This document shows positions 35,673-43,532 of a stretch of 64,000 nucleotides of DNA, in pieces; position 1 is the first letter of the stretch, and each line of letters opens with the position of its first letter. The stretch covers positions 1 through 64,000 of the forward strand of contig JAEUKE010000089.1 in the NCBI GenBank assembly GCA_016794345.1, written 5' to 3'. The stretch comes from Myxococcales bacterium. Lineage in GTDB: Bacteria; Myxococcota_A; Polyangia; Polyangiales; Polyangiaceae. Position numbers and translations under genes: made by a program. The notes under the pieces are model-generated. The model made no database searches and was not told where the DNA came from. It was given only the letters and a program-made list of their open reading frames with translations.

Positions 35673-36833
35673 TCAGAAGCGGAAGAGAGTCGGTACCACG
35701 CCCGGGTCGAAGGTGCCCGTCACCTGGGCTTCTTCGGCCGGTCGGAACACGAAATACGCGGTCGTCGCGACGCCCGCCGTCACGAGCACGCCGGTCACCG
35801 TCCAGTAGATCCAGGCGTTGGAGCTGTCCTCTTCGAGGGACAGATCCAGGTCGCGCTCCTGGTCGGCGACGAGCGCCACCTCCTGGGTCAGCGTCTTGTA
35901 GCCGTCCTTCGTCACCTCGAGCTTGTGGCCTCCGGCGGGGAGGAGGCCCTCCCACGTCCCGGAGCCCTTCACCTCGCCGTCGATCTTGATCGTCGCGTCG
36001 GGGTGGCCCGTGCGGACGCGGACCTTCCCTTCCTGAAGGTCGCGCGTGAGGGTGAGCGTCAGCTTGAGCGGCTGCGCGAAGGCGACCTGGCTCGTCTGGC
36101 GCGCGGTCACCCAGCCCTTCTTCCGTGCCTCGAACGTGTGCCGGCCGGTGGGCACCTCGCCGGAGAACGGAGCCGGCCCCATCTCCACGCCGTCGATGAA
36201 GACGACCGCGTCGGGAGCGCCCTGGACCACGATCTTGGCGGGGGCGGTCTTCTCCGCCGGGACCATGTTGAGGGTCAGCTTGATCGGCTTGCCCTTCGTC
36301 ACCTCGACGGTGCGCTCCACCCGGGCGAAGCCGGGCTTCTCGAGAACGATCTTGTTGGGGCCCGCGTCGATGGCGATGGGCGCGTCGAATGGAGTCTTGC
36401 CGACCTCGACCTCCTTGATGAAGACGGTCGCGTCAGGCTGGTTCGAGGTGAGCTCGAGCGTGCTGACGAACGGCCGCACCGTCTCGAGCGCCGACTCGGC
36501 GCGCTCCGCCTCGGCCTTCGGAAGCTTGTCCTTCGACGCGAGCTGCCGCTCCCACGCGGCCACGGCGCGCGCGTAGTATTTGCGCTCCTTGTAGCAAATC
36601 CCGATGTTGTAGAGGACACGTGGGTTCTTCGTCTCCTCGTAGATGCGCTGGTACTCGACCAGCGCGGCCTCGAAGTTCGCGTCGTCGAAGAGCTCCCCTG
36701 CGGAGTCCCAGCTCGAGCGGAGCGACTCCGGCAGCTCCTCGCGGATCTTGGGGGTCTGCTGGGCCCAAGCGGTGGCCTCGAAGAGGCTCAGCATGAGCGC
36801 GAGCACGAGGGAGAGACGCACGAAGAAGTTCAT
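35673..36833 (-). CDS. Exported TPR-PEGA protein with C-terminal transmembrane segment
   Basis: A 386-residue protein. The signal peptide ends AWAQ near residue 24. TPR-like helices (about 40-120; FEAALVEYQRIYEETKNPRV) precede three PEGA domains (about 125-325; VEVGKTPFDAP, VEMGPAPFSGE, EVKGSGTWEG). A transmembrane helix lies near 335-360 (IYWTVTGVLVTAGVATTAYFV). The architecture parallels the 31916-33676 protein but with a membrane anchor instead of a barrel. The gene starts four bases before the kinase gene's stop side of the operon, so the kinase and this protein are cotranscribed, suggesting the kinase is its regulator or partner. Confidence 0.86.
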   Translation of the reverse strand: MNFFVRLSLVLALMLSLFEATAWAQQTPKIREELPESLRSSWDSAGELFDDANFEAALVEYQRIYEETKNPRVLYNIGICYKERKYYARAVAAWERQLASKDKLPKAEAERAESALETVRPFVSTLELTSNQPDATVFIKEVEVGKTPFDAPIAIDAGPNKIVLEKPGFARVERTVEVTKGKPIKLTLNMVPAEKTAPAKIVVQGAPDAVVFIDGVEMGPAPFSGEVPTGRHTFEARKKGWVTARQTSQVAFAQPLKLTLTLTRDLQEGKVRVRTGHPDATIKIDGEVKGSGTWEGLLPAGGHKLEVTKDGYKTLTQEVALVADQERDLDLSLEEDSSNAWIYWTVTGVLVTAGVATTAYFVFRPAEEAQVTGTFDPGVVPTLFRF

Positions 36834-36837
36834 CGGG

Positions 36838-38289
36838 TCACTTGTCGGGCTTGAGGTCGTTCAGCTTCTGTTTGCCGGTGGCGCTCCCCGCGGGCTGCGG
36901 CGCCTTGGGCAGGACGCTGGCGCTGACGCTAGCAGAGGTGGGGGGCGGTGCGGTGGTGGCGCTGGGCGCAGCGGAGGGAGGAGGCGACGGGGCGGGGGCG
37001 ACCGGGGTGCTGCTCGGTGACGCGGCGGGGCCCGTCGTCATGGCCGGCTCCTGCGCCTGCTTCGACGACATGCTGCCGAGCGCCCAGGCCGCAGCGGCCA
37101 CGGCCGCGACGGCCACCACCGCGATCGCGAAGACGAGCGGGGTCCCGCGCCGCTCCTCGAGGATGGTCCGCTGCGATTGGGCCACGGCCTGACCCGTGCT
37201 CACCTCGGGGGACGACTCCTGCCTCGCCGTGACCGGGAGCGCGCCTCGCGTGATGGCGCCCGATGGAGCGCCGGTCATCAGCACCGTGTCGGTGTGGATC
37301 CGCACGCTCGGTGCCTCGCTCATCGACGGAGGCGGGCGAGAGCGCAGCGGCGCGAGCGGCGCCGTCCGGAGCAGGCGCGAGACGACGTGATCGCTCCGAT
37401 GATCGGAGAACGGCGCCAGCGCCTCGGCCATGTCCTCTGCCGTCTGGAAGCGCTTCTCGCGATCCTTCGCGAGCCCCTTGAGGATGACGTCGTAGAGCCC
37501 GTGCGGAAGATCGTTCCGGATCTGATCGAGCGGCTTGGGGTCCTCGTTCATGAGCATGCTGAAGAGCTCCATGAGCGAGTCCGAGTCGGGGACGAACGGC
37601 GGAGAGCCCGCCAGGAGCTCGTAGAGGATGACCGCCGTGGAGTAGAGGTCGGTGCGGGCGTCCACGTCCCTCGCGCTCTTCGCCTGCTCCAGGGACATGT
37701 AGAGGGGCGTGCCCAGCGCGGACGTCGCCTGCGTGAGCTCGAGCCCGCCGTCCGCGCGGACCTTGCTGATCCCGAAGTCGACGATCTTGATGAAGTCGGG
37801 CTCACCGTCCTTCTGGATGACGAAGCAGTTGGCCGGCTTCATGTCGCGATGGACGATGCCCACGCGGTGGGCCGCCTGGAGGCCGCGCAGGATCTGGAGG
37901 ATGAAGTGGACGGCCCGGGCCGGATCGTCGAGGTAGGGGCGCCCCTCGCGGCGGAGCAGCCGGCTCAGGTCCTGGCCCTCGAGCAGCTCCATGACCATGT
38001 ACGGTAGGCCGTTGGGGAGCGTGCTGACGTCGTAGACCTTCACGACGTGCTCGCTGTCGATCTTCGAGGAGGCGACGCCCTCGTTCAGGAACCGCTCGAC
38101 CACGTCGCGGTGTCCGAGGAGCGCCGGGCTCACGAACTTCAACGCCACGGGGATCTTCCGGAGCACGTGGTGCGCGCGGACGACGCGGCCCATGGCCCCG
38201 GAGCCCAGGATCTGCTGGATCTCGTACTTGCCCTCGACGATGTGCCCGATGAGCGGATACGGGTCGGGGGTCGTTTGGTCCACGGCCAT
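36838..38289 (-). CDS. Hanks-type Ser/Thr protein kinase, single-pass membrane
   Basis: A 483-residue kinase from the ATG at 38289-38287; an ATG at 38319 adds ten unconvincing residues. The Gly loop is GSGAMGRVV, the ATP Lys is K51 in VALKFV, the catalytic loop is HRDMKPAN with Asp149, and Asp171 is in VDFGISK. A variant GTPLYMSLEQ replaces the usual APE-like MAPEQ in the activation segment. After the domain (about 20-290), a linker and one transmembrane helix near 395-420 lead to a short Pro/Ala/Ser-rich outer tail. First gene of the operon with the PEGA and von Willebrand-like genes. TAGGCT at 38306-38301 lies 11 bases before the start. Confidence 0.93.
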   Translation of the reverse strand: MAVDQTTPDPYPLIGHIVEGKYEIQQILGSGAMGRVVRAHHVLRKIPVALKFVSPALLGHRDVVERFLNEGVASSKIDSEHVVKVYDVSTLPNGLPYMVMELLEGQDLSRLLRREGRPYLDDPARAVHFILQILRGLQAAHRVGIVHRDMKPANCFVIQKDGEPDFIKIVDFGISKVRADGGLELTQATSALGTPLYMSLEQAKSARDVDARTDLYSTAVILYELLAGSPPFVPDSDSLMELFSMLMNEDPKPLDQIRNDLPHGLYDVILKGLAKDREKRFQTAEDMAEALAPFSDHRSDHVVSRLLRTAPLAPLRSRPPPSMSEAPSVRIHTDTVLMTGAPSGAITRGALPVTARQESSPEVSTGQAVAQSQRTILEERRGTPLVFAIAVVAVAAVAAAAWALGSMSSKQAQEPAMTTGPAASPSSTPVAPAPSPPPSAAPSATTAPPPTSASVSASVLPKAPQPAGSATGKQKLNDLKPDK

Positions 38290-38366
38290 GGCGACCGCCA
38301 AGCCTACCACGCCGAGCATGCCGGTCCGGCGGCTGTCCTTCGCGGAGCCGGCAGCCGCAGCGGCGC

Positions 38367-38711
38367 TCAGCTGCCGCGGTAGGTCGAGTAGCCCCAGGGG
38401 CTGAGGAGCAGGGGCACGTGGTGGTGCTCGCGCCCTTCCCGCACCTCGAACACGATCAGGACCTCGGGGTAGAAGCCCTCGACGCCGCGCTCGGCGTAAT
38501 AGGCCCCGGTCTCGAAGGTCAACCGGTAGAGCCCGGGCTCCAGCGAAGCCGTGTCGGGCAGGAGCGTCTTCAAGCGCCCGTCGGTGTCGGTCACGCCGCG
38601 CCCGATCTCGGCGAAGGAGCCCTCCGCGTTCCGGTGCTCGAGCGTGATGTGGACGCCGCCCGCCGGGCGGCCGACCGATGTATCGAGGACGTGCGTCGTG
38701 ATGGGGCTCAT
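38367..38711 (-). CDS. uraH: 5-hydroxyisourate hydrolase (transthyretin-like)
   Basis: A 114-residue HIUase, the second step of urate breakdown: 5-hydroxyisourate to OHCU. The ATG at 38711-38709 gives the typical N-terminus SPITTHVLDTSVGRPA with its active-site His in HVLD. The family C-terminal signature is intact as YRGS. TFETGAYY and FYPEVLIVFEV are also typical. Normal length. It lies downstream of the other urate genes on the same strand, separated by the MAPEG gene and an 85-base gap. Confidence 0.96.
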   Translation of the reverse strand: MSPITTHVLDTSVGRPAGGVHITLEHRNAEGSFAEIGRGVTDTDGRLKTLLPDTASLEPGLYRLTFETGAYYAERGVEGFYPEVLIVFEVREGREHHHVPLLLSPWGYSTYRGS

Positions 38712-38796
38712 GGCGTGACCACCCGGAATTGTCGGAGCGTTGCCCGCCGACCGCAAGGTGCGCGGCGGCTCGATCGCGCGCGCAGCTTCCCCTTCG

Positions 38797-39246
38797 TCAG
38801 CTTGCGAAGGTCATGTACCCGATGAGCCCGAGCACGCCCACCTGGATGAGGAGCGCGACGACGAAGGAGATCGTCCGCAGCGGCTGGATGCCCCGGATGT
38901 AACAGACGCTGTGCACGATGCGGAGCGCCGCGTACGGGTAGAAGAGCGCGGCCCCGAGCGTGGCCGACACGCCCATCAGGGTGAGCACGAGCGCCGTGGT
39001 CATGAAGACGGGCGTGTTCTCCAGGGCGTTTCGATGCGCGCGGCGATAGCGCGCGGTCTTGTCGTTGCCGGCGTCGTAGACCACCGAGGCCTTTTTGTTC
39101 ACAGCCACGTCCTCGGGGTTGATGACCTCCGCCGCCTGCCCGCGGGTCACCGCGGTCGCGTTCGCGAGGCCGACCAGGTTGAGGCCGAGGACGAGGACCG
39201 AGACGACGTAGGGCTGGATGGCCGGGAGGGAGGCGAGCGCGTTCAT
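38797..39246 (-). CDS. MAPEG-family integral membrane protein
   Basis: A 149-residue protein with about four transmembrane helices. MAPEG family marks are clear: RRAHRNALENTPVF and YAALRIVHSVCYIRGIQPLR. The family includes eicosanoid and glutathione enzymes in animals; bacterial members have mostly unknown substrates. The ATG is preceded by GAGGAG at good spacing, one of the few strong ribosome sites here. Its place inside the urate block is notable, but a link to purines is only inferred from position. Confidence 0.9.
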   Translation of the reverse strand: MNALASLPAIQPYVVSVLVLGLNLVGLANATAVTRGQAAEVINPEDVAVNKKASVVYDAGNDKTARYRRAHRNALENTPVFMTTALVLTLMGVSATLGAALFYPYAALRIVHSVCYIRGIQPLRTISFVVALLIQVGVLGLIGYMTFAS

Positions 39247-39338
39247 GAGGTCTCCTCGAACGGGGGTCGATGCTGCGTCGAACGGACGGACGCCGGACCG
39301 ACAGCTCCCGTTACAAAGATTCCTGCTTTCGCTCGCGC

Positions 39339-40865
39339 TCAGGGCGTGAGCAGCTTGGCCAGGCGAATCGTCGTGATCCGGTGGAGCTCGGACGCGGCGA
39401 CCTCGAGCTCGCGCTCCGGCGGGTTGTCGAGGCGCTCTCGGATGATTGTGAGGAGCTCGTCGGCCGACTTCCCCGTGGCGCAGACGATGTAGAGGAAGCC
39501 GAAGCGCTCCTCGTAGGCGCGGTTCGCGGCCGCCATTGCGTGTTGGAGCTCCTCGGGCGCGGCGCCCATACCGGCCTGTTCCTGGGCCGACCACCCGTGT
39601 GTGGCGGCCTTTCGGTCGCCGATCCGCGGGTGCGCGCGGAACGCCTCGTGCCAGTCCTCCGGCCCGGTGGACGCCCACGCGCGATCCGAGGCGGCGTAGA
39701 CCCGCTCCACCGTGCCGAAAGGCCTCGACTCGAGCATGGCCGCGAGCCAGCGCTTCGAGGCGCAGCAGGCCTTGAGCTCGGCCTCGGCTCGATCGACCGG
39801 CAACGTGTCGAGGCGCGTGACCCCGAGCGCCGTCCGCGCGGCGTCGTCCAGCGTGCCCCAGACGCGGAGCCTGCTGACACCTCCGTCAGGGTAGACGTTG
39901 AGGCGCACGTGGGTCACCGAGCCGAGGCGGGCGAGCTCGGGCTCGAAATAATGGCGGGTGTGGGCCTGCAGCCGCGTGCGAGGCAAGAGCTCGCGCCAGG
40001 TGGTGTCCTTCAGATCGGCCACCACGGCGCCGGGCGCGGAGCACACCTCGACGGAGCAGGTGTCCGGAAAATTCCCCTTGAAATGGTTCGTGTCGATCTC
40101 GAGCCGGCTGATCTCGCCGGGCGCGGCTAGCCGGAGGATCGCCCAGTCGTGGCCGGGCCCACGGCGCCGCCGCGTCTCCCAGCCGTCGCTCATGTTCACG
40201 GCCCGCCCGGGCATGATGAGGTTTCGTCGCTCGCCGAAGAACATGTCGCTGCAGGCGACCACGTCGCCGCCGCTCTCGGCTGCGGCCAGATCGATCTCGC
40301 CGCGCGCGTGACCCATGCGGCGCCAATCCGGCACGACGTCCCCATAGACGCGGAGCCGCGCGACGCCGCCGTCGGGGTAGATGACGAGCTTCACGTGGGT
40401 GAAGGCGAACGGGCAGTCGACGGCGAAGAGGTTCTTCGAGTTGCCTTGCAGCGCCGCGCGACCGAGCACCGGCGTCCACACGGTCGCCGGATCGAGCAAG
40501 ACCTCGAGCGGCGCGTCGATGGGCGCAGCGCACCCGAGGATCTCACACGCTTCGGGGAAGTTGCCGCGAAACCAGCTCGTGTCCACGCAGACCCCGCGGA
40601 TGATCCCGGGCAGGCCGAGCCGCACGATGCAGGCGTCGGAGAAGTCGGGGTGGAGCGACGTATCCGCCGTGCCGTCGGGGTGGCGCTTGCGGCGGCTCTC
40701 CCAGCCGTCCATCCATTTGCCGCGATCGGTGTAGGCGTGCTCGCGCCACTCCGCGTCGTGTCGCGAGAGCAGGTTCTCTTTCTCGGCGAAGAAGTCGTCG
40801 GTCGCCCAGAGGACACTCGCGCCGAGCCGGAGCGAAGCGAGATCGAATCGATCGGTGAACGTCAC
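39339..40865 (-). CDS. Fused allantoicase / OHCU decarboxylase
   Basis: A 508-residue fusion. Residues about 1-335 are allantoicase with its two repeated beta domains (DGWESRRKR and DGWETRRRR; SWFRGNFPEACEI and NHFKGNFPDTCSV; VIYPDGGVARLRVYG and NVYPDGGVSRLRVWG). It hydrolyses allantoate to ureidoglycolate and urea. Residues about 345-508 are OHCU decarboxylase (AHPRIGD with the catalytic His, SAQEQAG, and a Y-E-E-R-F-G-F-L-Y segment), which makes S-allantoin. So one polypeptide covers a step before and a step after allantoinase. The GTG start overlaps the allantoinase stop (GTGA), implying coupled translation. Confidence 0.95.
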   Translation of the reverse strand: MTFTDRFDLASLRLGASVLWATDDFFAEKENLLSRHDAEWREHAYTDRGKWMDGWESRRKRHPDGTADTSLHPDFSDACIVRLGLPGIIRGVCVDTSWFRGNFPEACEILGCAAPIDAPLEVLLDPATVWTPVLGRAALQGNSKNLFAVDCPFAFTHVKLVIYPDGGVARLRVYGDVVPDWRRMGHARGEIDLAAAESGGDVVACSDMFFGERRNLIMPGRAVNMSDGWETRRRRGPGHDWAILRLAAPGEISRLEIDTNHFKGNFPDTCSVEVCSAPGAVVADLKDTTWRELLPRTRLQAHTRHYFEPELARLGSVTHVRLNVYPDGGVSRLRVWGTLDDAARTALGVTRLDTLPVDRAEAELKACCASKRWLAAMLESRPFGTVERVYAASDRAWASTGPEDWHEAFRAHPRIGDRKAATHGWSAQEQAGMGAAPEELQHAMAAANRAYEERFGFLYIVCATGKSADELLTIIRERLDNPPERELEVAASELHRITTIRLAKLLTP

Positions 40866-42235
40866 GCCATGCCTCCTCGGAGCCAGCGCCCGCTCGGCGG
40901 CGGGGGTGGCTCTCCCAAACCGTGCACGCGCTCGCCCCGCACCCACGTGGCGAGGACCGAGCCGGCGAGCGTCTCGCCGTCGTAGGGGGTGAGCTTGTTC
41001 CTGTGGAAGACGTGGGCCGCGTCGACGACGGTCTGTCCCTCCGGATCGAAGAAGACGAGGTCGGCGTCCGCGCCCGCGCGGATCGCGCCCTTCTTGCCGG
41101 CGAGCCCGGCGTGCCTCGCGGGCGCTGCGCTCATCCAACGGGCGATGTCGTCGAGGGAGAAGCCGCGCGCCTTCGCCTCGGTCCAGACCGCGCCGAGGCT
41201 AAGCTGCAGCCCGGCGATCCCGCCCCACGCCGCGAGGAAGTCTCCTTCCTCCGTCCGCTTCAAGGAGGGGATACACGGCGAATGGTCGGACACGATCATC
41301 TCAATGAGCCCGCTCCTCACCGCCTCCCAGAGCCGCTCGCGGTTCGCGCGCTCGCGGATGGGGGGCGCGCATTTGAACCAGGTCGCGCCGTCGGGGACCG
41401 ACTCGGCGACGAAGTGCAGGTAATGAGGTGCGGTCTCGGCGGTGAGCGGCACGCCTTCGTCTTTCGCGCGGGCGATCGTCTCGAGCGCGCCGGCGGACGA
41501 GAGGTGCACGACGTGGATGGCGACGCCCGTCTTCTTCGCGAGGCCATAGAGGAGCGCAACCGCGCGATCCTCCGCCGAGGGCGGGCGCGATCGCAGGTAG
41601 GTCTCGTACCGGCGCGGATCGGCGGACGCGGCGGCGAGCGCCGCCGTCGCCTCGTCGATGGGCTCGGCGATCTCCGCGTGCACCATGAGCGGGATGCCGG
41701 TCCCGCGGAGCTGCTCGAGCGCCGCCTCGACGTCCGGCGTGGAGACGAACGGGAACTCGTCCACGCCCGACGGCACGAGGAAACACTTGAAGCCCCGTAC
41801 ACCCTCGGCGATGAGCTCCCGGAGGCCGGTCGAGCGGCCGCTCGTGTTCTCCGGAATGGCGCCGCCCCAGAGGCCGACGTCGATCCGTACGCGGCCCTCG
41901 GTCAGCGCGGCCTTCTCCGCGACGCCGCGCGGCGAGGTGGCAGGAGGAACGCTGTTGAGCGGCATGTCCACGATCGTCGTGATGCCGCCGGCTGCCGCCG
42001 CGAGCGTGGCGGTCTCGAAGCCTTCCCACTCGGTCCTGCCCGGCTCGTTGACGTGCACGTGGGTGTCGACGAGGCCCGGCATGATCGCGGCGGACCCCGC
42101 GTCCACGACCGGGCACCCCTCGGGCACGTCGTCGTGGGCGGAGACCTTCGTGATCGTGCCCGCTCTCGTGTGAATCGTCGCGGCGCGCGTGCCCTCCGGG
42201 AGGACCACGCGGGTCGAGCGAAAGACGCGTTCCAT
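40862..42235 (-). CDS. allB: Allantoinase
   Basis: A 457-residue cyclic amidohydrolase that opens allantoin to allantoate. Metal ligands are visible: H59 and H61 in DTHVHVNEPG, carboxylatable Lys150 in GFKCFL, the His of MVHAEIAEP, the His of VVHLSSA, and Asp in VSDHSPC. Normal length. The ATG shares one base with the PuuD stop (TGATG at 42237-42233). Downstream it overlaps the allantoicase fusion. The three genes form a tight operon. Confidence 0.97.
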   Translation of the reverse strand: MERVFRSTRVVLPEGTRAATIHTRAGTITKVSAHDDVPEGCPVVDAGSAAIMPGLVDTHVHVNEPGRTEWEGFETATLAAAAGGITTIVDMPLNSVPPATSPRGVAEKAALTEGRVRIDVGLWGGAIPENTSGRSTGLRELIAEGVRGFKCFLVPSGVDEFPFVSTPDVEAALEQLRGTGIPLMVHAEIAEPIDEATAALAAASADPRRYETYLRSRPPSAEDRAVALLYGLAKKTGVAIHVVHLSSAGALETIARAKDEGVPLTAETAPHYLHFVAESVPDGATWFKCAPPIRERANRERLWEAVRSGLIEMIVSDHSPCIPSLKRTEEGDFLAAWGGIAGLQLSLGAVWTEAKARGFSLDDIARWMSAAPARHAGLAGKKGAIRAGADADLVFFDPEGQTVVDAAHVFHRNKLTPYDGETLAGSVLATWVRGERVHGLGEPPPPPSGRWLRGGMA

Positions 42236-43431
42236 CAGGGCCCCTTCGCGCCCTGCGCGATCCACGCGCGGAGCGTCTCTCGTTCGGCGTCCGTCATCTT
42301 CGTCACGTTCGCGAGCGGCATGCTCTTGGTCTTCACCGCGCGCTCCTCGATCTTCTGGGCCATCGTGATGATCTGCTCGGGGGTGTCGAACATCACGCCG
42401 TTGGGCGCGGCCTTGTACGTCGCGTCAGTCGGCGTGCTGGAGTGACAGGGCGTGCAGCGCGTGTGCATGACCTCGGCGACCTCGGTGAAGGCGACCGGCG
42501 TCGCGCGTCCGGCCTCCCTCGAGAGCAGCGCCTTGTCGCCGACGAGCACGAGCACCAAGGCCAGCGTGCCGAGCGCGGCGAAGCCGGTCGGCCACAGCCA
42601 CATCGGCTGCGTGAAGCGCATGTTCATCCCCAGCCTCACGAACGCGCTGCCCGCCGCGAGGACGAGCAGGATGATCCAGCTCTGCGGGTGGCCGTAGGTC
42701 GAAGGGAAATGCCCGCTCAGCATGATGAAGAGGAGCGGGAACGTGAAGTAGTTGTTGTGGACGGAGCGTTGTTTCGCCTGATAGCCGATCGCCGGGTCTT
42801 GCTCGCGTCCCTCTTTGGTGGCGGCGATGAGCTCGCGCTGGGAGGGCAGGATGACGAACCAGACGTTGCCTGTCATCAGCGTGCCGACCAGGACGCCCAC
42901 GTGCATGTAGGCCGCCCGGCCGCTGAAGTACCGGAAGTAGACCGCCGACGCGCCGAGGAGGATGGCGAAGGTCAGCACCGTCGCGAGGCCCGGGCTCTTG
43001 CCTATCGCGGTGCGCCAGACGAGATCGTAGGCGAGGAAGGCGAGGGGGAGCGACGCTGCGCCGATGAGGACGGCCGTCTGCGGCGTGATCGCCGAGACAT
43101 CCGGGTCGACCATCATGGCTGCCGCGCCCATGTAATAGATGAGCACCAGGAGCGAGATGCCGCTCAGCCAGGTGATCCCGTTCTGCCACTTGAACCAATG
43201 GAGGGTCTTCGGGAGCTGCGCCGGCGCGAGGAACTTCTTCTCGACCTGGTAGAAGCCGCCGGAGTGCACCATCCAGATCTCGCCGACGAGGCCCGGCTTC
43301 GAGCCCGGAGGCTTCTCCAGGTTGCGGTCGAGCCAGTTGAAGAGCATCGAGTTCCCGATCCACATGATGCCGGCGATGAGGTGGACCCATCGGGCGAGCA
43401 GGTGGAGGAGCTCGTTCGCATGGTCGAACAT
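42235..43431 (-). CDS. puuD: Membrane urate hydroxylase with cytochrome c domain
   Basis: A 398-residue PuuD-type urate oxidase. It converts urate to 5-hydroxyisourate in the inner membrane, passing electrons to a fused cytochrome c. About eight transmembrane helices are followed by a periplasmic heme domain with C326-TP-C329-H330 and axial-Met candidates (KSMPLANVTKM). The N-terminal family block ELLHLLARWVHLIAGIMWIG is present. First gene of the urate operon. TATGCT at 43446-43441 lies nine bases before the ATG, and there is no Shine-Dalgarno sequence. It starts divergently from the Gly-rich lipoprotein gene. Confidence 0.95.
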   Translation of the reverse strand: MFDHANELLHLLARWVHLIAGIMWIGNSMLFNWLDRNLEKPPGSKPGLVGEIWMVHSGGFYQVEKKFLAPAQLPKTLHWFKWQNGITWLSGISLLVLIYYMGAAAMMVDPDVSAITPQTAVLIGAASLPLAFLAYDLVWRTAIGKSPGLATVLTFAILLGASAVYFRYFSGRAAYMHVGVLVGTLMTGNVWFVILPSQRELIAATKEGREQDPAIGYQAKQRSVHNNYFTFPLLFIMLSGHFPSTYGHPQSWIILLVLAAGSAFVRLGMNMRFTQPMWLWPTGFAALGTLALVLVLVGDKALLSREAGRATPVAFTEVAEVMHTRCTPCHSSTPTDATYKAAPNGVMFDTPEQIITMAQKIEERAVKTKSMPLANVTKMTDAERETLRAWIAQGAKGP

Positions 43432-43532
43432 CGGGCGGGGAGCATACGACGGAACCCGGCCGAAACGGCCCGCCGGCGCCGGATTTCTGCGCCTGCTCTC
43501 GCGGCCCGTCCGTCCTGCTAGACTGTCGGACG

